A stretch of DNA of 64,000 nt, from positions 158,258 to 222,257 of the forward strand of contig DHVZ01000024.1 in the NCBI GenBank assembly GCA_002412925.1, read 5' to 3'. Under the pieces are notes generated by a model. The model made no database searches. It worked only from the letters and a program-made list of their open reading frames with translations, and was not told where the DNA came from. A program made the translations under genes and the position numbers. Positions 16,477 to 23,652 of this stretch are shown one piece after another. Position 1 is the first letter of the stretch. Every line of letters begins with the position of its first letter. Source of the DNA: Anaerolineales bacterium UBA5195 (GTDB taxonomy: Bacteria; Chloroflexota; Anaerolineae; Anaerolineales; Villigracilaceae).

Positions 16477-17115
16477 ATGCTTACTGTTGCGATCCAGGCT
16501 GGCGGCGAGTCGCGCCGTATGGGACAGGACAAAGCGCTGATGCTATTTCTTGGCCAGCCGCTCATCCAGCGCGTTGTCGCGCGCCTGGCGCCCATTGCAG
16601 ATGAAGTCATCGTCACCACCAACCGCCCCGTCGACTTTGCTTTCCTGGGTCTGCCGCTTTTCCCCGATAACCATCCTGGTCGAGGCGCCCTGGGCGGCCT
16701 GTATACCGCGCTTTTCTCTGCCCAGCAGCCGCTGGTGGCCGTGGTTGCCTGCGATATGCCCTTTGCCAACCCGAATTTACTGACCTTCCAATCCCATTTG
16801 CTCGAAGCCGAAGCCGCCGACGTGGTCATTCCGTTTCCGATGGAAGGCTACGAGCCATTACATGCCGTATATCGCCGTGAGAGCTGTCTCCCGGTGGTGG
16901 AATGGGCGCTCAATAACGAGCAGTGGAAGTTGATCGCCTGGTTTTCAAAGGTGAAAGTGCGCACACTCAGCGCCGAAGAATGCCGCCAGCACGACCCGGA
17001 TGGATTGGCTTTCTCAAACATAAATACGCCGCAGGAATTGGCTGAAGCCGAGGCGTTGGCACGGAAAACAGGTCGAGTCAGCGCACGATCAACACCGGGC
17101 AGGGCGCCTGGCTAA
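16477..17115 (+). CDS. mobA: Molybdenum cofactor guanylyltransferase
   Basis: A 212-residue nucleotidyltransferase. The N-terminal signature AIQAGGESRRMGQDKALM is the GTP-binding loop of MobA, and ACDMPFANPNLL carries the Asp that holds Mg. It attaches GMP to molybdopterin to form the dinucleotide cofactor used by DMSO-reductase-type enzymes. Thus the host probably has molybdoenzymes, though none is in this window. The C-terminus overlaps the convergent uspA gene by 38 bases. Confidence 0.9.
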   Translation: MLTVAIQAGGESRRMGQDKALMLFLGQPLIQRVVARLAPIADEVIVTTNRPVDFAFLGLPLFPDNHPGRGALGGLYTALFSAQQPLVAVVACDMPFANPNLLTFQSHLLEAEAADVVIPFPMEGYEPLHAVYRRESCLPVVEWALNNEQWKLIAWFSKVKVRTLSAEECRQHDPDGLAFSNINTPQELAEAEALARKTGRVSARSTPGRAPG

Positions 17116-17500
17116 CCACGCTCTGGCTGGTACTGCCTAAAAGCAGGCTCCCCAGCGAGCCCATGCCGCGTGAACCCATCACGATCAGCTTTGAATTGCG
17201 GGTCGCGGCTACATTGATGATCGCCTCTGCGGGCGAACCTTCGATCAACTCGGTCTTAATTTCGCCCGGGATTTTGCCCACTTCATCCAGCGCATTCTGC
17301 AAAATCTTTTCGGCTTCTTGCAAGCGGGCATCGATGGCCTCCTGCATATTCGGCTCGCCCAAATAGGCCGGAATGTGGCTGAAAGCAACCACAATGCGCA
17401 AGCTTTCGGATTTCATGTTGCGCGCCAGGTCACCAGCCATCTTGGCGGCGCGAACTGCATGTTCTGAACCATCCACGGCAAGCAGGATATTTGCAAACAT
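17078..17500 (-). CDS. Universal stress protein (UspA family)
   Basis: A 140-residue single-domain protein. It starts MFANILLAVDGSEHA and ends with the ATP-binding motif GSRGMGSLGSLLLGS followed by CPVLIV, the classic ATP-binding Usp pattern G-x2-G-x9-G-S. Such proteins help survival under stress or starvation by an unclear mechanism. An AGGAG site precedes ATG 17500 and a good promoter (TTGAAA-N17-TATACT) lies just upstream. It overlaps mobA tail to tail, so antisense interference between the two mRNAs is possible. Confidence 0.93.
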   Translation of the reverse strand: MFANILLAVDGSEHAVRAAKMAGDLARNMKSESLRIVVAFSHIPAYLGEPNMQEAIDARLQEAEKILQNALDEVGKIPGEIKTELIEGSPAEAIINVAATRNSKLIVMGSRGMGSLGSLLLGSTSQSVVSQAPCPVLIVR

Positions 17501-17530
17501 GTTTATCTCCTTTCGTCAGGGTACAATTTC

Positions 17531-17559
17531 AGTATATAACAAACCAAGCGAGATTTCAA
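17531..17559 (-). promoter_or_regulatory. Promoter of the uspA gene
   Basis: On the minus strand, TTGAAA (17559-17554), a 17-bp spacer and TATACT (17536-17531), followed by a 30-nt leader with AGGAG. Near consensus. Confidence 0.7.
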
Positions 17560-17583
17560 ATTTGACCACCACAGGAGCCTGCC

Positions 17584-18840
17584 ATGACCCTCGACCTGAA
17601 AACAATTAGACAGCAATTCCCCGCCCTTGAACAACCCGCCATCTTCTTCGACACACCCGGCGGCACACAAATTGCCCGCCAGAGCATGGAACGCATCCAG
17701 CGTTATTTCCTGGAATGCAACGCCAATCATGAAGGCGCGTTTGAAACCAGCCGCAAATCGGATCAAATCCTGGAATCGGCCCACGCGGCGATGGCAGACC
17801 TTTTGAATGCTTCCCGCGCCGAAGAAATTATTTTCGGCGCGAACATGACCACGCTAACCCTTCACCTTTCCCGCTCGCTGGCGCAACGGCTTTCCCCCGG
17901 CGACGAGATTCTCGTCACCCGCCTCGACCATGACGCCAACGTAAGCCCCTGGCTGCTCATCGCCGAAGACAAAGGCTGCCAGATCAACTGGGTCGATTTT
18001 GACGTGGAAGACTGCACCCTCGATCTTTCCAGTTTCGAGCAGGCGCTAGAAAAAAAGCCAAAAATCGCCGCTTTTGGGTATGCCTCGAATGCGGTTGGCA
18101 CTATCAACCCCGTCCGAAAACTGGTCAAGATGGCGCATGAGGCTGGCGCCCTGACCTATGTTGACGCAGTCCAATACGCGCCGCATGGCCCAATCGATGT
18201 GCAGGAGATTGACACTGATTTCTTGGTTTGCTCGGCATATAAATTTTTTGGTCCGCATGTCGGCGCGTTGTATGGAAAATACGATCTACTCGATGAGCTA
18301 AAGGCCTACAAGGTTCGTCCCGCAACGAATAAGCTGCCTGGCAAATTCGAGACAGGCACACTGAATCATGAAGGCATTGCCGGGGTGTTGGGCGCGGTGG
18401 AATACCTGGAATGGCTGGGAACCGAATTTGGCGGCGAAACAGGCGAAGGCTTGGTCGAAAAAGGCTACCAGGGCCGCCGCCTCGTCCTTAAGCAGTCATT
18501 GACAGCTATCCGCGCTTATGAGTTCGAAATATCCCGCGCCCTGATCTCCACCCTGGAAGCCATCCCCGGTCTGCGCATCTATGGAATTACCGATCCCAAG
18601 CGCGCAGATCAGCGTGTGCCAACGGTTTCTTTCCGCCTGGAGGGAAAACATCCGCACGAGGTGGCCGAGGCCCTGGGCAACGCCGGGATTTATGTGTGGG
18701 ACGGGAATTATTATGCCCTGGCCGTCACTGAGCGCCTGGGAGTTGAAGACAGCGGCGGCATGGTGCGGGTAGGAGCGGCGCACTATAACACCCTTGATGA
18801 GGTTGCCCGCCTGGGTGAAGCGCTCAAGAAAATAGCTTGA
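17584..18840 (+). CDS. Cysteine desulfurase-like PLP aminotransferase (class V)
   Basis: A 418-residue fold-type I PLP enzyme. It matches the SufS-like subfamily with N-terminal FPALEQPAIFFDTPGGTQ; DAVQYAPHGPIDV supplies the Asp that binds the pyridine ring, and SAYKFFGPHVG holds the Schiff-base Lys220. Members are annotated as cysteine desulfurase-like, but I see no SufE/SufU partner and no clear active-site Cys loop, so isopenicillin-epimerase-like or other chemistry is possible. AGGAG precedes the start. Divergent from uspA, with 83 bases between them. A long bulged hairpin terminator follows. Confidence 0.85.
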   Translation: MTLDLKTIRQQFPALEQPAIFFDTPGGTQIARQSMERIQRYFLECNANHEGAFETSRKSDQILESAHAAMADLLNASRAEEIIFGANMTTLTLHLSRSLAQRLSPGDEILVTRLDHDANVSPWLLIAEDKGCQINWVDFDVEDCTLDLSSFEQALEKKPKIAAFGYASNAVGTINPVRKLVKMAHEAGALTYVDAVQYAPHGPIDVQEIDTDFLVCSAYKFFGPHVGALYGKYDLLDELKAYKVRPATNKLPGKFETGTLNHEGIAGVLGAVEYLEWLGTEFGGETGEGLVEKGYQGRRLVLKQSLTAIRAYEFEISRALISTLEAIPGLRIYGITDPKRADQRVPTVSFRLEGKHPHEVAEALGNAGIYVWDGNYYALAVTERLGVEDSGGMVRVGAAHYNTLDEVARLGEALKKIA

Positions 18841-18858
18841 GTGCGCCAATCCAGCCTT

Positions 18859-18909
18859 ACAAAAGACAGACATCTGGGTGAGGGGGGCACCCAAACGTCT
18901 GTCTTTTGT
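18859..18909 (+). terminator. Long bulged terminator hairpin
   Basis: Outer arms 18859-18871 and 18897-18909 pair over 13 bp; an inner GGGTG/CACCC stem lies at 18876-18880 and 18888-18892. T-rich 3' arm. Confidence 0.75.
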
Positions 18910-19003
18910 ATGTTAACACAAGTGTTAGCGGAATTCAAGTTTTAGAAACTAAGAATTGGGTTAAAATCCTATCAGGCATCTTACCTGCCGGGAAAGGTTT
19001 TTC

Positions 19004-19765
19004 ATGAAGCGAGATGTGATCGTAGTGGATATTTCCAGGTATCAGCAGCGGCTTGAAGTGCAGGAACTCCAAGACGGCGGCGTAAAACACGTCATTATCA
19101 AAGCCGGCGGCAGCATCACAGTCGATGCGATGTATCAAAACCATGTTGAGAATTGCCTGTCGCACAATATGCCTGTTTCCATCTACTATTGGGCTGACCC
19201 GACGATTGTGCCTGCGCGGCAGGTGCAAATCTTGCTTGAAGAGGTGGAACGCTATCCAATTTCTTACATCTGGGTCGATATTGAGCAATGGTGGAGCGCC
19301 TGGGCAGATTGGTATAAGGCTTTGCAAAGTAAGCTAGCCTGGCAACGTGTGGCGCGTTTCAGCCCGGATAAATTGAACGATTTCTATTTTAAGTTTATGG
19401 AAAACCTGACGGCGAATGCCAAAAGGCCGGTTGGAATATACACATCCTATGGATTTGTGACCTCGTATGCGCCGAAAATGTCCAAATGGCTGGCAAATTA
19501 TGATATCTGGGTGGCGCATTTTTCCAAGACCGTCCCCAAGGGCGCAACCATGACGTGGCCAGAATTTATGAAACTCTATTCCCCTAATTTTGCCCCGTCT
19601 TTGCCTCCCGGTTCCAACCCGGCGCGGATTGTGGGGCATCAATTTACAGGAGACCGAATCCGCCTGCCGGGCATGTATTCCCTGCCAACCGGGCCAGTCC
19701 GCAGCGGAGCCGATGTGAGTTTGTTTAATTCGGAATGGCTTGAGGGGGTTACGCTTCGGCCTTGA
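19004..19765 (+). CDS. GH25-type muramidase-like protein
   Basis: A 253-residue protein with the layout of a glycoside hydrolase 25 (Chalaropsis-type lysozyme) barrel. VVDISRYQ at 7-14 gives the first Asp (Asp9), IIKAGGS is the second strand, YIWVDIEQW holds the D-x-E pair (Asp92, Glu94), and VGIYTSYGFV is the later strand. GH25 enzymes cleave the MurNAc-GlcNAc bond of peptidoglycan. No signal peptide or wall-binding domain is visible, which is unusual for a secreted muramidase; it may act in the cytosol, be exported by another route, or not be a lysozyme. GGAAAGG precedes the ATG. It stands alone between two terminators. Confidence 0.7.
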   Translation: MKRDVIVVDISRYQQRLEVQELQDGGVKHVIIKAGGSITVDAMYQNHVENCLSHNMPVSIYYWADPTIVPARQVQILLEEVERYPISYIWVDIEQWWSAWADWYKALQSKLAWQRVARFSPDKLNDFYFKFMENLTANAKRPVGIYTSYGFVTSYAPKMSKWLANYDIWVAHFSKTVPKGATMTWPEFMKLYSPNFAPSLPPGSNPARIVGHQFTGDRIRLPGMYSLPTGPVRSGADVSLFNSEWLEGVTLRP

Positions 19766-19775
19766 AACTCAATGC

Positions 19776-19810
19776 AGACAGCGCGCATCAGAAGATGCGC
19801 GCTGTCTTTT
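19776..19810 (+). terminator. Intrinsic terminator after the GH25 gene
   Basis: A 14-bp perfect stem (19776-19789 with 19794-19807), GNRA-like AGAA loop, and a T-run. It separates the GH25 gene from the convergent tRNA. Confidence 0.9.
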
Positions 19811-19813
19811 CTG

Positions 19814-19885
19814 TGCCCCAGGCGGGAATCGAACCCGCATCAGAGCCTTAGGAGTGCCCTATTCTATCCATTGAACTACCGGAGC
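19814..19885 (-). tRNA. tRNA-Arg (anticodon CCU)
   Basis: On the minus strand a full cloverleaf folds: acceptor GCTCCGG with CTGGGGC, D stem GTTC/GAAT, anticodon loop CTCCTAA with anticodon CCT, short variable loop, and T arm GCGGG-TTCGATT-CCCGC. The anticodon stem has one A-G mismatch next to the loop. The CCA end is not encoded. It decodes the AGG codon. Confidence 0.92.
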
Positions 19886-20014
19886 CAGCGCCAAAATTAT
19901 ACTGCAATTTGGATATGCCAGATTGCGGCTCTTTGGGAATCTGCGTGGTAACCCGCAAAACAGCCGGGCAGGCAGGAAAATCCTGGAGACCCTTTTGCTT
20001 TGCCCCTTCCGTGC

Positions 20015-20020
20015 TAAAAT
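20015..20020 (+). promoter_or_regulatory. -10 box (TAAAAT) for the kinase gene, leaderless type
   Basis: TAAAAT is followed by 7 bases and ATG 20028, with no Shine-Dalgarno. No convincing -35. Confidence 0.45.
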
Positions 20021-20027
20021 AAAAACT

Positions 20028-22238
20028 ATGACTGTACAGAAGATTGGTCGTTACGAAATCAAATCCGAACTTGGACGCGGCGGCATGGCCACCGTTTACA
20101 AGGCCTACGATCCACGCTTCGAGCGCGAAGTTGCGCTCAAGGTACTTCCCCGTGAAATGCTGCACGATGAGCAATTCCGCGTGCGCTTTGAACGCGAGGC
20201 GAAAACAATTGCCGCGCTGGAACACCCGGCCATCGTTCCGGTCTATGATGTCGGCGAAGAAGAAGGCCAGCCCTATTTTGTCATGCGCTATATGACGGGC
20301 GGCTCACTCTCTGACACGATTGCCAAGGGACCGATGTCGCTGGTTGCGGCAGCGAAAATAATCGAGCGGCTGGCTCCTGCCCTCGATGACGCCCATCTGA
20401 AAGGCATTGTTCACCGGGACATGAAACCGGCCAACATTCTCTTTGACCGTGCCGGTGAGCCTTATGTTTCTGATTTTGGGATTGCAAAAATCACCCAGTC
20501 GCAGTCCACAACGGTAACCGGGGGAGCCATTGTCGGCACTCCGGCATACATGAGTCCTGAGCAGGCCCAGGGTGAAAAAATTGATGGTCGAAGCGATGTC
20601 TACGCCCTGGGGGTGATCCTGTTCGAAATGCTTTCGGGGACACAACCCTACCAGGCTACCACCCCGATGGCGGTGGTTGTCAAGCATATTACCGATCCCA
20701 TTCCGCATATCCTGGACGCAAACCCGGGATTGCCGACTGCGATAGAGGTCATCATCGAAAAGGCGATGGCAAAAAATCCTGATGACCGATTCTCGTCTGC
20801 CGGGGAACTCTATGCGGCATTAAGCGCGATCGTTGGCGGCCAATCAGCCGATGAGGCGCTCAAAACTGCCTCGATCACAGCCACGCGCATCGCAGCGGCA
20901 AAAACCCGCATGGTGGCAGGCAAAACCCGCGTCGCTGAACCGCCAACCACTCGAAAATTCAATTTTGCCATACCTCTGTTAATGGTCGGTGGGATTGTGG
21001 GATTTTGTTGCCTGGCAGTGGTAGCCATGGGTCTCTTTGGCCTTTGTCCGCCTGATGGACCCTGGCCGCTCCCGCCCTGGTGCGCTGGCTCGACCATTTC
21101 CTGGCCTTTCTCTGAGCCGCCCACCCAGGTGGTGATTGTTGCGCCAACGGATACGCCCGCGCCCCCGGCAACCGACACCCCGGTCAGCGTGGAACCACCA
21201 GCAGCAACCGAGACACCCGGTCCTGTCGTGGCAGAATCCCCGGCCACCCCCACAGAGACCCCCTTTGTGGCGGCGGGCGCCGTTGGCGGCGCAGATAAAG
21301 TTGCCTTTGTGGCCAACAACGAAATCTGGGTCATGAACCTCGATGGCTCAGACTTGAAAGTCTTGACCAATGACATGGCGGCCAAATCTGACCTGCATTG
21401 GATTCCCGGCACAAATACAATATCTTTTATCAGCGGAACAAACATAAATACCATTGAAGCTGATACAGGACGGTTCGATACAATTGCATCTTTCCCAATG
21501 GCGGTTTATCTGGAAGTATTTCGCGTTTCACCAGATGGGAAGCAGGTTGCCATTTCACTTAACCGAGAGATGTATATTGTGCCCTTTGATATTGCCAAAC
21601 TAAAGGCTGTTCGTGGGCGAGATGGACTGATCGCCATGAAAGGCTGCCTCAACTACACGGGCAGTACACAGGCGGCCATTCACCTGAAAGAGTTCCGCTG
21701 GGGCACAGATGGGAAGACCGCGGCCTGGATGTTCGAGGGGACGGGCGCATCTGGCAAAGCCAATGACATGATCCGAATCGTGGATATCAGCACCTGCAAT
21801 CCACAAAAACTGACCAAGTTGGACGAGTTCCCCGGAACCCGTTTTACCCCTGAAGGCTATGAGGGCAATCCGGTCCTGCCAGATTTTGACTGGGATGGCA
21901 AGTATCTTTTCCTTTTCCACACTCTGCACCGTAATGGCGGTTGGGGATTCCTATACTTGTATGACCACGACCTGCGCAAGGGCTTCCAGGAAAACCCGAT
22001 CGCCAGCACAAACTCGAGGTGCTGTTATCGCGACGCGCGCTGGAGCCCGGATGGAACGTATATTTTCTTTGCTTTCCAGAGCAAGGATAAACCCAACTCA
22101 CCCACCCAGTTCTATTACATCCCCATCAGTTCCATTCGCGCTGGGGGCGTATTGACCCCCATCCCCCTACCCGAAGATTTCTTCAAAAACCCCAAAGAAG
22201 CGCCTCAACCGGCGCTGCACCCGGCGGCAGTGCCCTGA
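20028..22238 (+). CDS. Membrane Ser/Thr protein kinase (PknB-like) with C-terminal beta-propeller ectodomain
   Basis: A 737-residue protein. A Hanks-type kinase domain (about 8-270) has the glycine loop LGRGGMATVY, Lys38 in VALKV, catalytic HRDMKPAN (129-136), DFG, and the activation segment GTPAYMSPEQ, so it should be active. A single transmembrane helix lies near 311-340, followed by a Thr/Pro/Ala-rich stalk and an outside domain of TolB/WD40-like repeats (VMNLDGSDLKVLTND, RVSPDGKQVAIS, RWSPDGTYIFF). The likely role is sensing an extracellular cue and phosphorylating cytosolic targets. ATG 20028 is preferred over 19923, which overlaps the tRNA promoter side and adds non-conserved sequence. 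A strong terminator follows. Confidence 0.93.
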   Translation: MTVQKIGRYEIKSELGRGGMATVYKAYDPRFEREVALKVLPREMLHDEQFRVRFEREAKTIAALEHPAIVPVYDVGEEEGQPYFVMRYMTGGSLSDTIAKGPMSLVAAAKIIERLAPALDDAHLKGIVHRDMKPANILFDRAGEPYVSDFGIAKITQSQSTTVTGGAIVGTPAYMSPEQAQGEKIDGRSDVYALGVILFEMLSGTQPYQATTPMAVVVKHITDPIPHILDANPGLPTAIEVIIEKAMAKNPDDRFSSAGELYAALSAIVGGQSADEALKTASITATRIAAAKTRMVAGKTRVAEPPTTRKFNFAIPLLMVGGIVGFCCLAVVAMGLFGLCPPDGPWPLPPWCAGSTISWPFSEPPTQVVIVAPTDTPAPPATDTPVSVEPPAATETPGPVVAESPATPTETPFVAAGAVGGADKVAFVANNEIWVMNLDGSDLKVLTNDMAAKSDLHWIPGTNTISFISGTNINTIEADTGRFDTIASFPMAVYLEVFRVSPDGKQVAISLNREMYIVPFDIAKLKAVRGRDGLIAMKGCLNYTGSTQAAIHLKEFRWGTDGKTAAWMFEGTGASGKANDMIRIVDISTCNPQKLTKLDEFPGTRFTPEGYEGNPVLPDFDWDGKYLFLFHTLHRNGGWGFLYLYDHDLRKGFQENPIASTNSRCCYRDARWSPDGTYIFFAFQSKDKPNSPTQFYYIPISSIRAGGVLTPIPLPEDFFKNPKEAPQPALHPAAVP

Positions 22239-22278
22239 AATATAGGGACAGGCAAACAACCTGTCCCTATATTTTTTT
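22238..22278. terminator. Bidirectional terminator between kinase gene and pyrD
   Basis: A 15-bp perfect stem (22238-22252 with 22260-22274) followed by a T-run. It overlaps the 3' end of the convergent pyrD gene. Confidence 0.9.
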
Positions 22279-23349
22279 TACAATCTCTCTGACCAGACCT
22301 GGCCCGGCATAGATCATGCCAGTATAGACCTGCACCAATGCAGCTCCTAAATCCAATTTGCGTTTGGCGTCGTCTGGAGACATGATTCCCCCAACACCAA
22401 TGACTGGAATCCGCCCTCCGACTTTTTTTACAATTTTGGTTAAGATTGCATCGCTCAGTCCCGTGAGCGGTTTCCCGCTTAATCCGCCGGATTCTGCCCG
22501 GCGCGTTGAAGACAGCCCCTCGCGCGCCAGGGTCGTATTTGTGGCGATAATGCCATCCATGCCGGTCTCGAGGATCACGCCGACAGCCTCCTCCAGTTCC
22601 TGATCGGTCAGGTCAGGGGCCAGCTTGACCAGCAGCGGGATCCGTTTTTCGAGGCGTTCCTGTTCGATTTTTCGCTGGAGATGGAGCTGGGTCAAGAGCT
22701 TTTCCATTGCATCGCGCCCTTGCAGGCTGCGCAACCCGACCGTGTTCGGCGAACTGACGTTGATGGCCAGGTAATCAGCCAGCGGGGCAAAACTTTGCAG
22801 CAGCGAAAGATAATCGAAGACGGCTTCTTCGTTGGGCGTTTCCTTGTTTTTCCCCAAGTTGATACCCAAGACCGTGCTGCGTGGAGGCTGGAGAAAGCGC
22901 AGTTTTTTGCGATACGGCACGCCAAGCAGCGAATCGATGAAACCTCGCGACAGCGCGGGGTTAAGTTGCTGCTGAACGTATTCCGAGCCCTGGCTGGGGA
23001 AGCCCATCCGATTGATCACCGCTTGATCCTCGATGAGCCGGAAGACGCGCGGTTCAGGGTTGCCCGGCTGCGGGCGCGGCGTGATCGTCCCGATTTCGAT
23101 GTGTCCAAAACCCAGCGTTGCCAGCCCCGGAATGGCGACGCCATCCTTGTCATAGCCGGCCGCCAGCCCAACCGGGTTCTTGAACTTCAACCCAAAGGCT
23201 ACGACCGGTTTTTCGGGTGGCGCAAAGATCGCCTCCAAAAGCCAGCGGCTGGGCGGCACGATTCCTGCCAGCCGAATCAGTTGCAGGGTCAGGTGATGGG
23301 CGGTTTCAGGATCCAGCTTGAACAACAGGGAGCGAAAAAACTTGTACAA
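22267..23349 (-). CDS. pyrD: Dihydroorotate dehydrogenase (quinone), class 2
   Basis: A 360-residue enzyme that oxidises dihydroorotate to orotate in pyrimidine synthesis and passes electrons to the quinone pool. Class 2 signs are the N-terminal membrane-associating helices (FRSLLFKLDPETAHHLTLQL), the FMN-binding GLAAGYDKDG, NRMGFPSQG, and the catalytic-Ser stretch INVSSPNT. A TTG start at 23349 is chosen: AAGGA lies 8 bases upstream and no ATG gives the full N-terminal helix. Its use of quinone fits with the menaquinone methyltransferase in the same window. Confidence 0.93.
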   Translation of the reverse strand: MYKFFRSLLFKLDPETAHHLTLQLIRLAGIVPPSRWLLEAIFAPPEKPVVAFGLKFKNPVGLAAGYDKDGVAIPGLATLGFGHIEIGTITPRPQPGNPEPRVFRLIEDQAVINRMGFPSQGSEYVQQQLNPALSRGFIDSLLGVPYRKKLRFLQPPRSTVLGINLGKNKETPNEEAVFDYLSLLQSFAPLADYLAINVSSPNTVGLRSLQGRDAMEKLLTQLHLQRKIEQERLEKRIPLLVKLAPDLTDQELEEAVGVILETGMDGIIATNTTLAREGLSSTRRAESGGLSGKPLTGLSDAILTKIVKKVGGRIPVIGVGGIMSPDDAKRKLDLGAALVQVYTGMIYAGPGLVREIVKKI

Positions 23350-23452
23350 TGATTTTGTCCTTTGCTTTCAATCAAAATGTGCAGGGACCAGGCAGACTCT
23401 TTAAGAATCTCAGCGAAGGTCCCGCAGATCATCAGATGCACGGGCCGATTAT

Positions 23453-23590
23453 ATGATATCTACGGTCACGAATCGCGTTTTCCCCGTAATCTTTTCGATG
23501 GATCTGCACATCCTGAATCACCTGAAGGCGGCGGGCAACTGGCAGGCCAGGATCAGAGATTTATCCGTTTCTCCGGAAGATGAACGTTGA
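23453..23590 (+). CDS. Possible small protein (45 residues), unrecognised
   Basis: In the 302-bp gap between pyrD and the GH31 gene an ATG at 23453 opens a 45-codon frame ending in TGA. The product is amphipathic, with a helix-like NHLKAAGNWQARIRDL stretch and an acidic tail. A strong hairpin follows at 23606. No good ribosome site is seen, and I do not recognise the sequence, so this may be chance. A different frame over the same bases (23362-23583) looks less protein-like. Confidence 0.25.
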   Translation: MISTVTNRVFPVIFSMDLHILNHLKAAGNWQARIRDLSVSPEDER

Positions 23591-23605
23591 GCAAGTTTCA
23601 GGGTA

Positions 23606-23652
23606 GGTAATTCAAAGGCCTCTGGCAAAACGCCGGAGGCCTTTGAATTACC
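23606..23652. terminator. 17-bp perfect hairpin at the 3' end of the GH31 gene
   Basis: Arms 23606-23622 and 23636-23652 pair perfectly. No long T-run on either side. It abuts the stop codon of the minus-strand GH31 gene and would also close any plus-strand transcript from the 23453 frame. Confidence 0.75.

Noticed and set aside
23362..23583. A 73-codon frame between pyrD and GH31
   Set aside because: No ribosome site, no recognisable sequence, and it conflicts with the alternative 23453 frame; neither is strongly supported.
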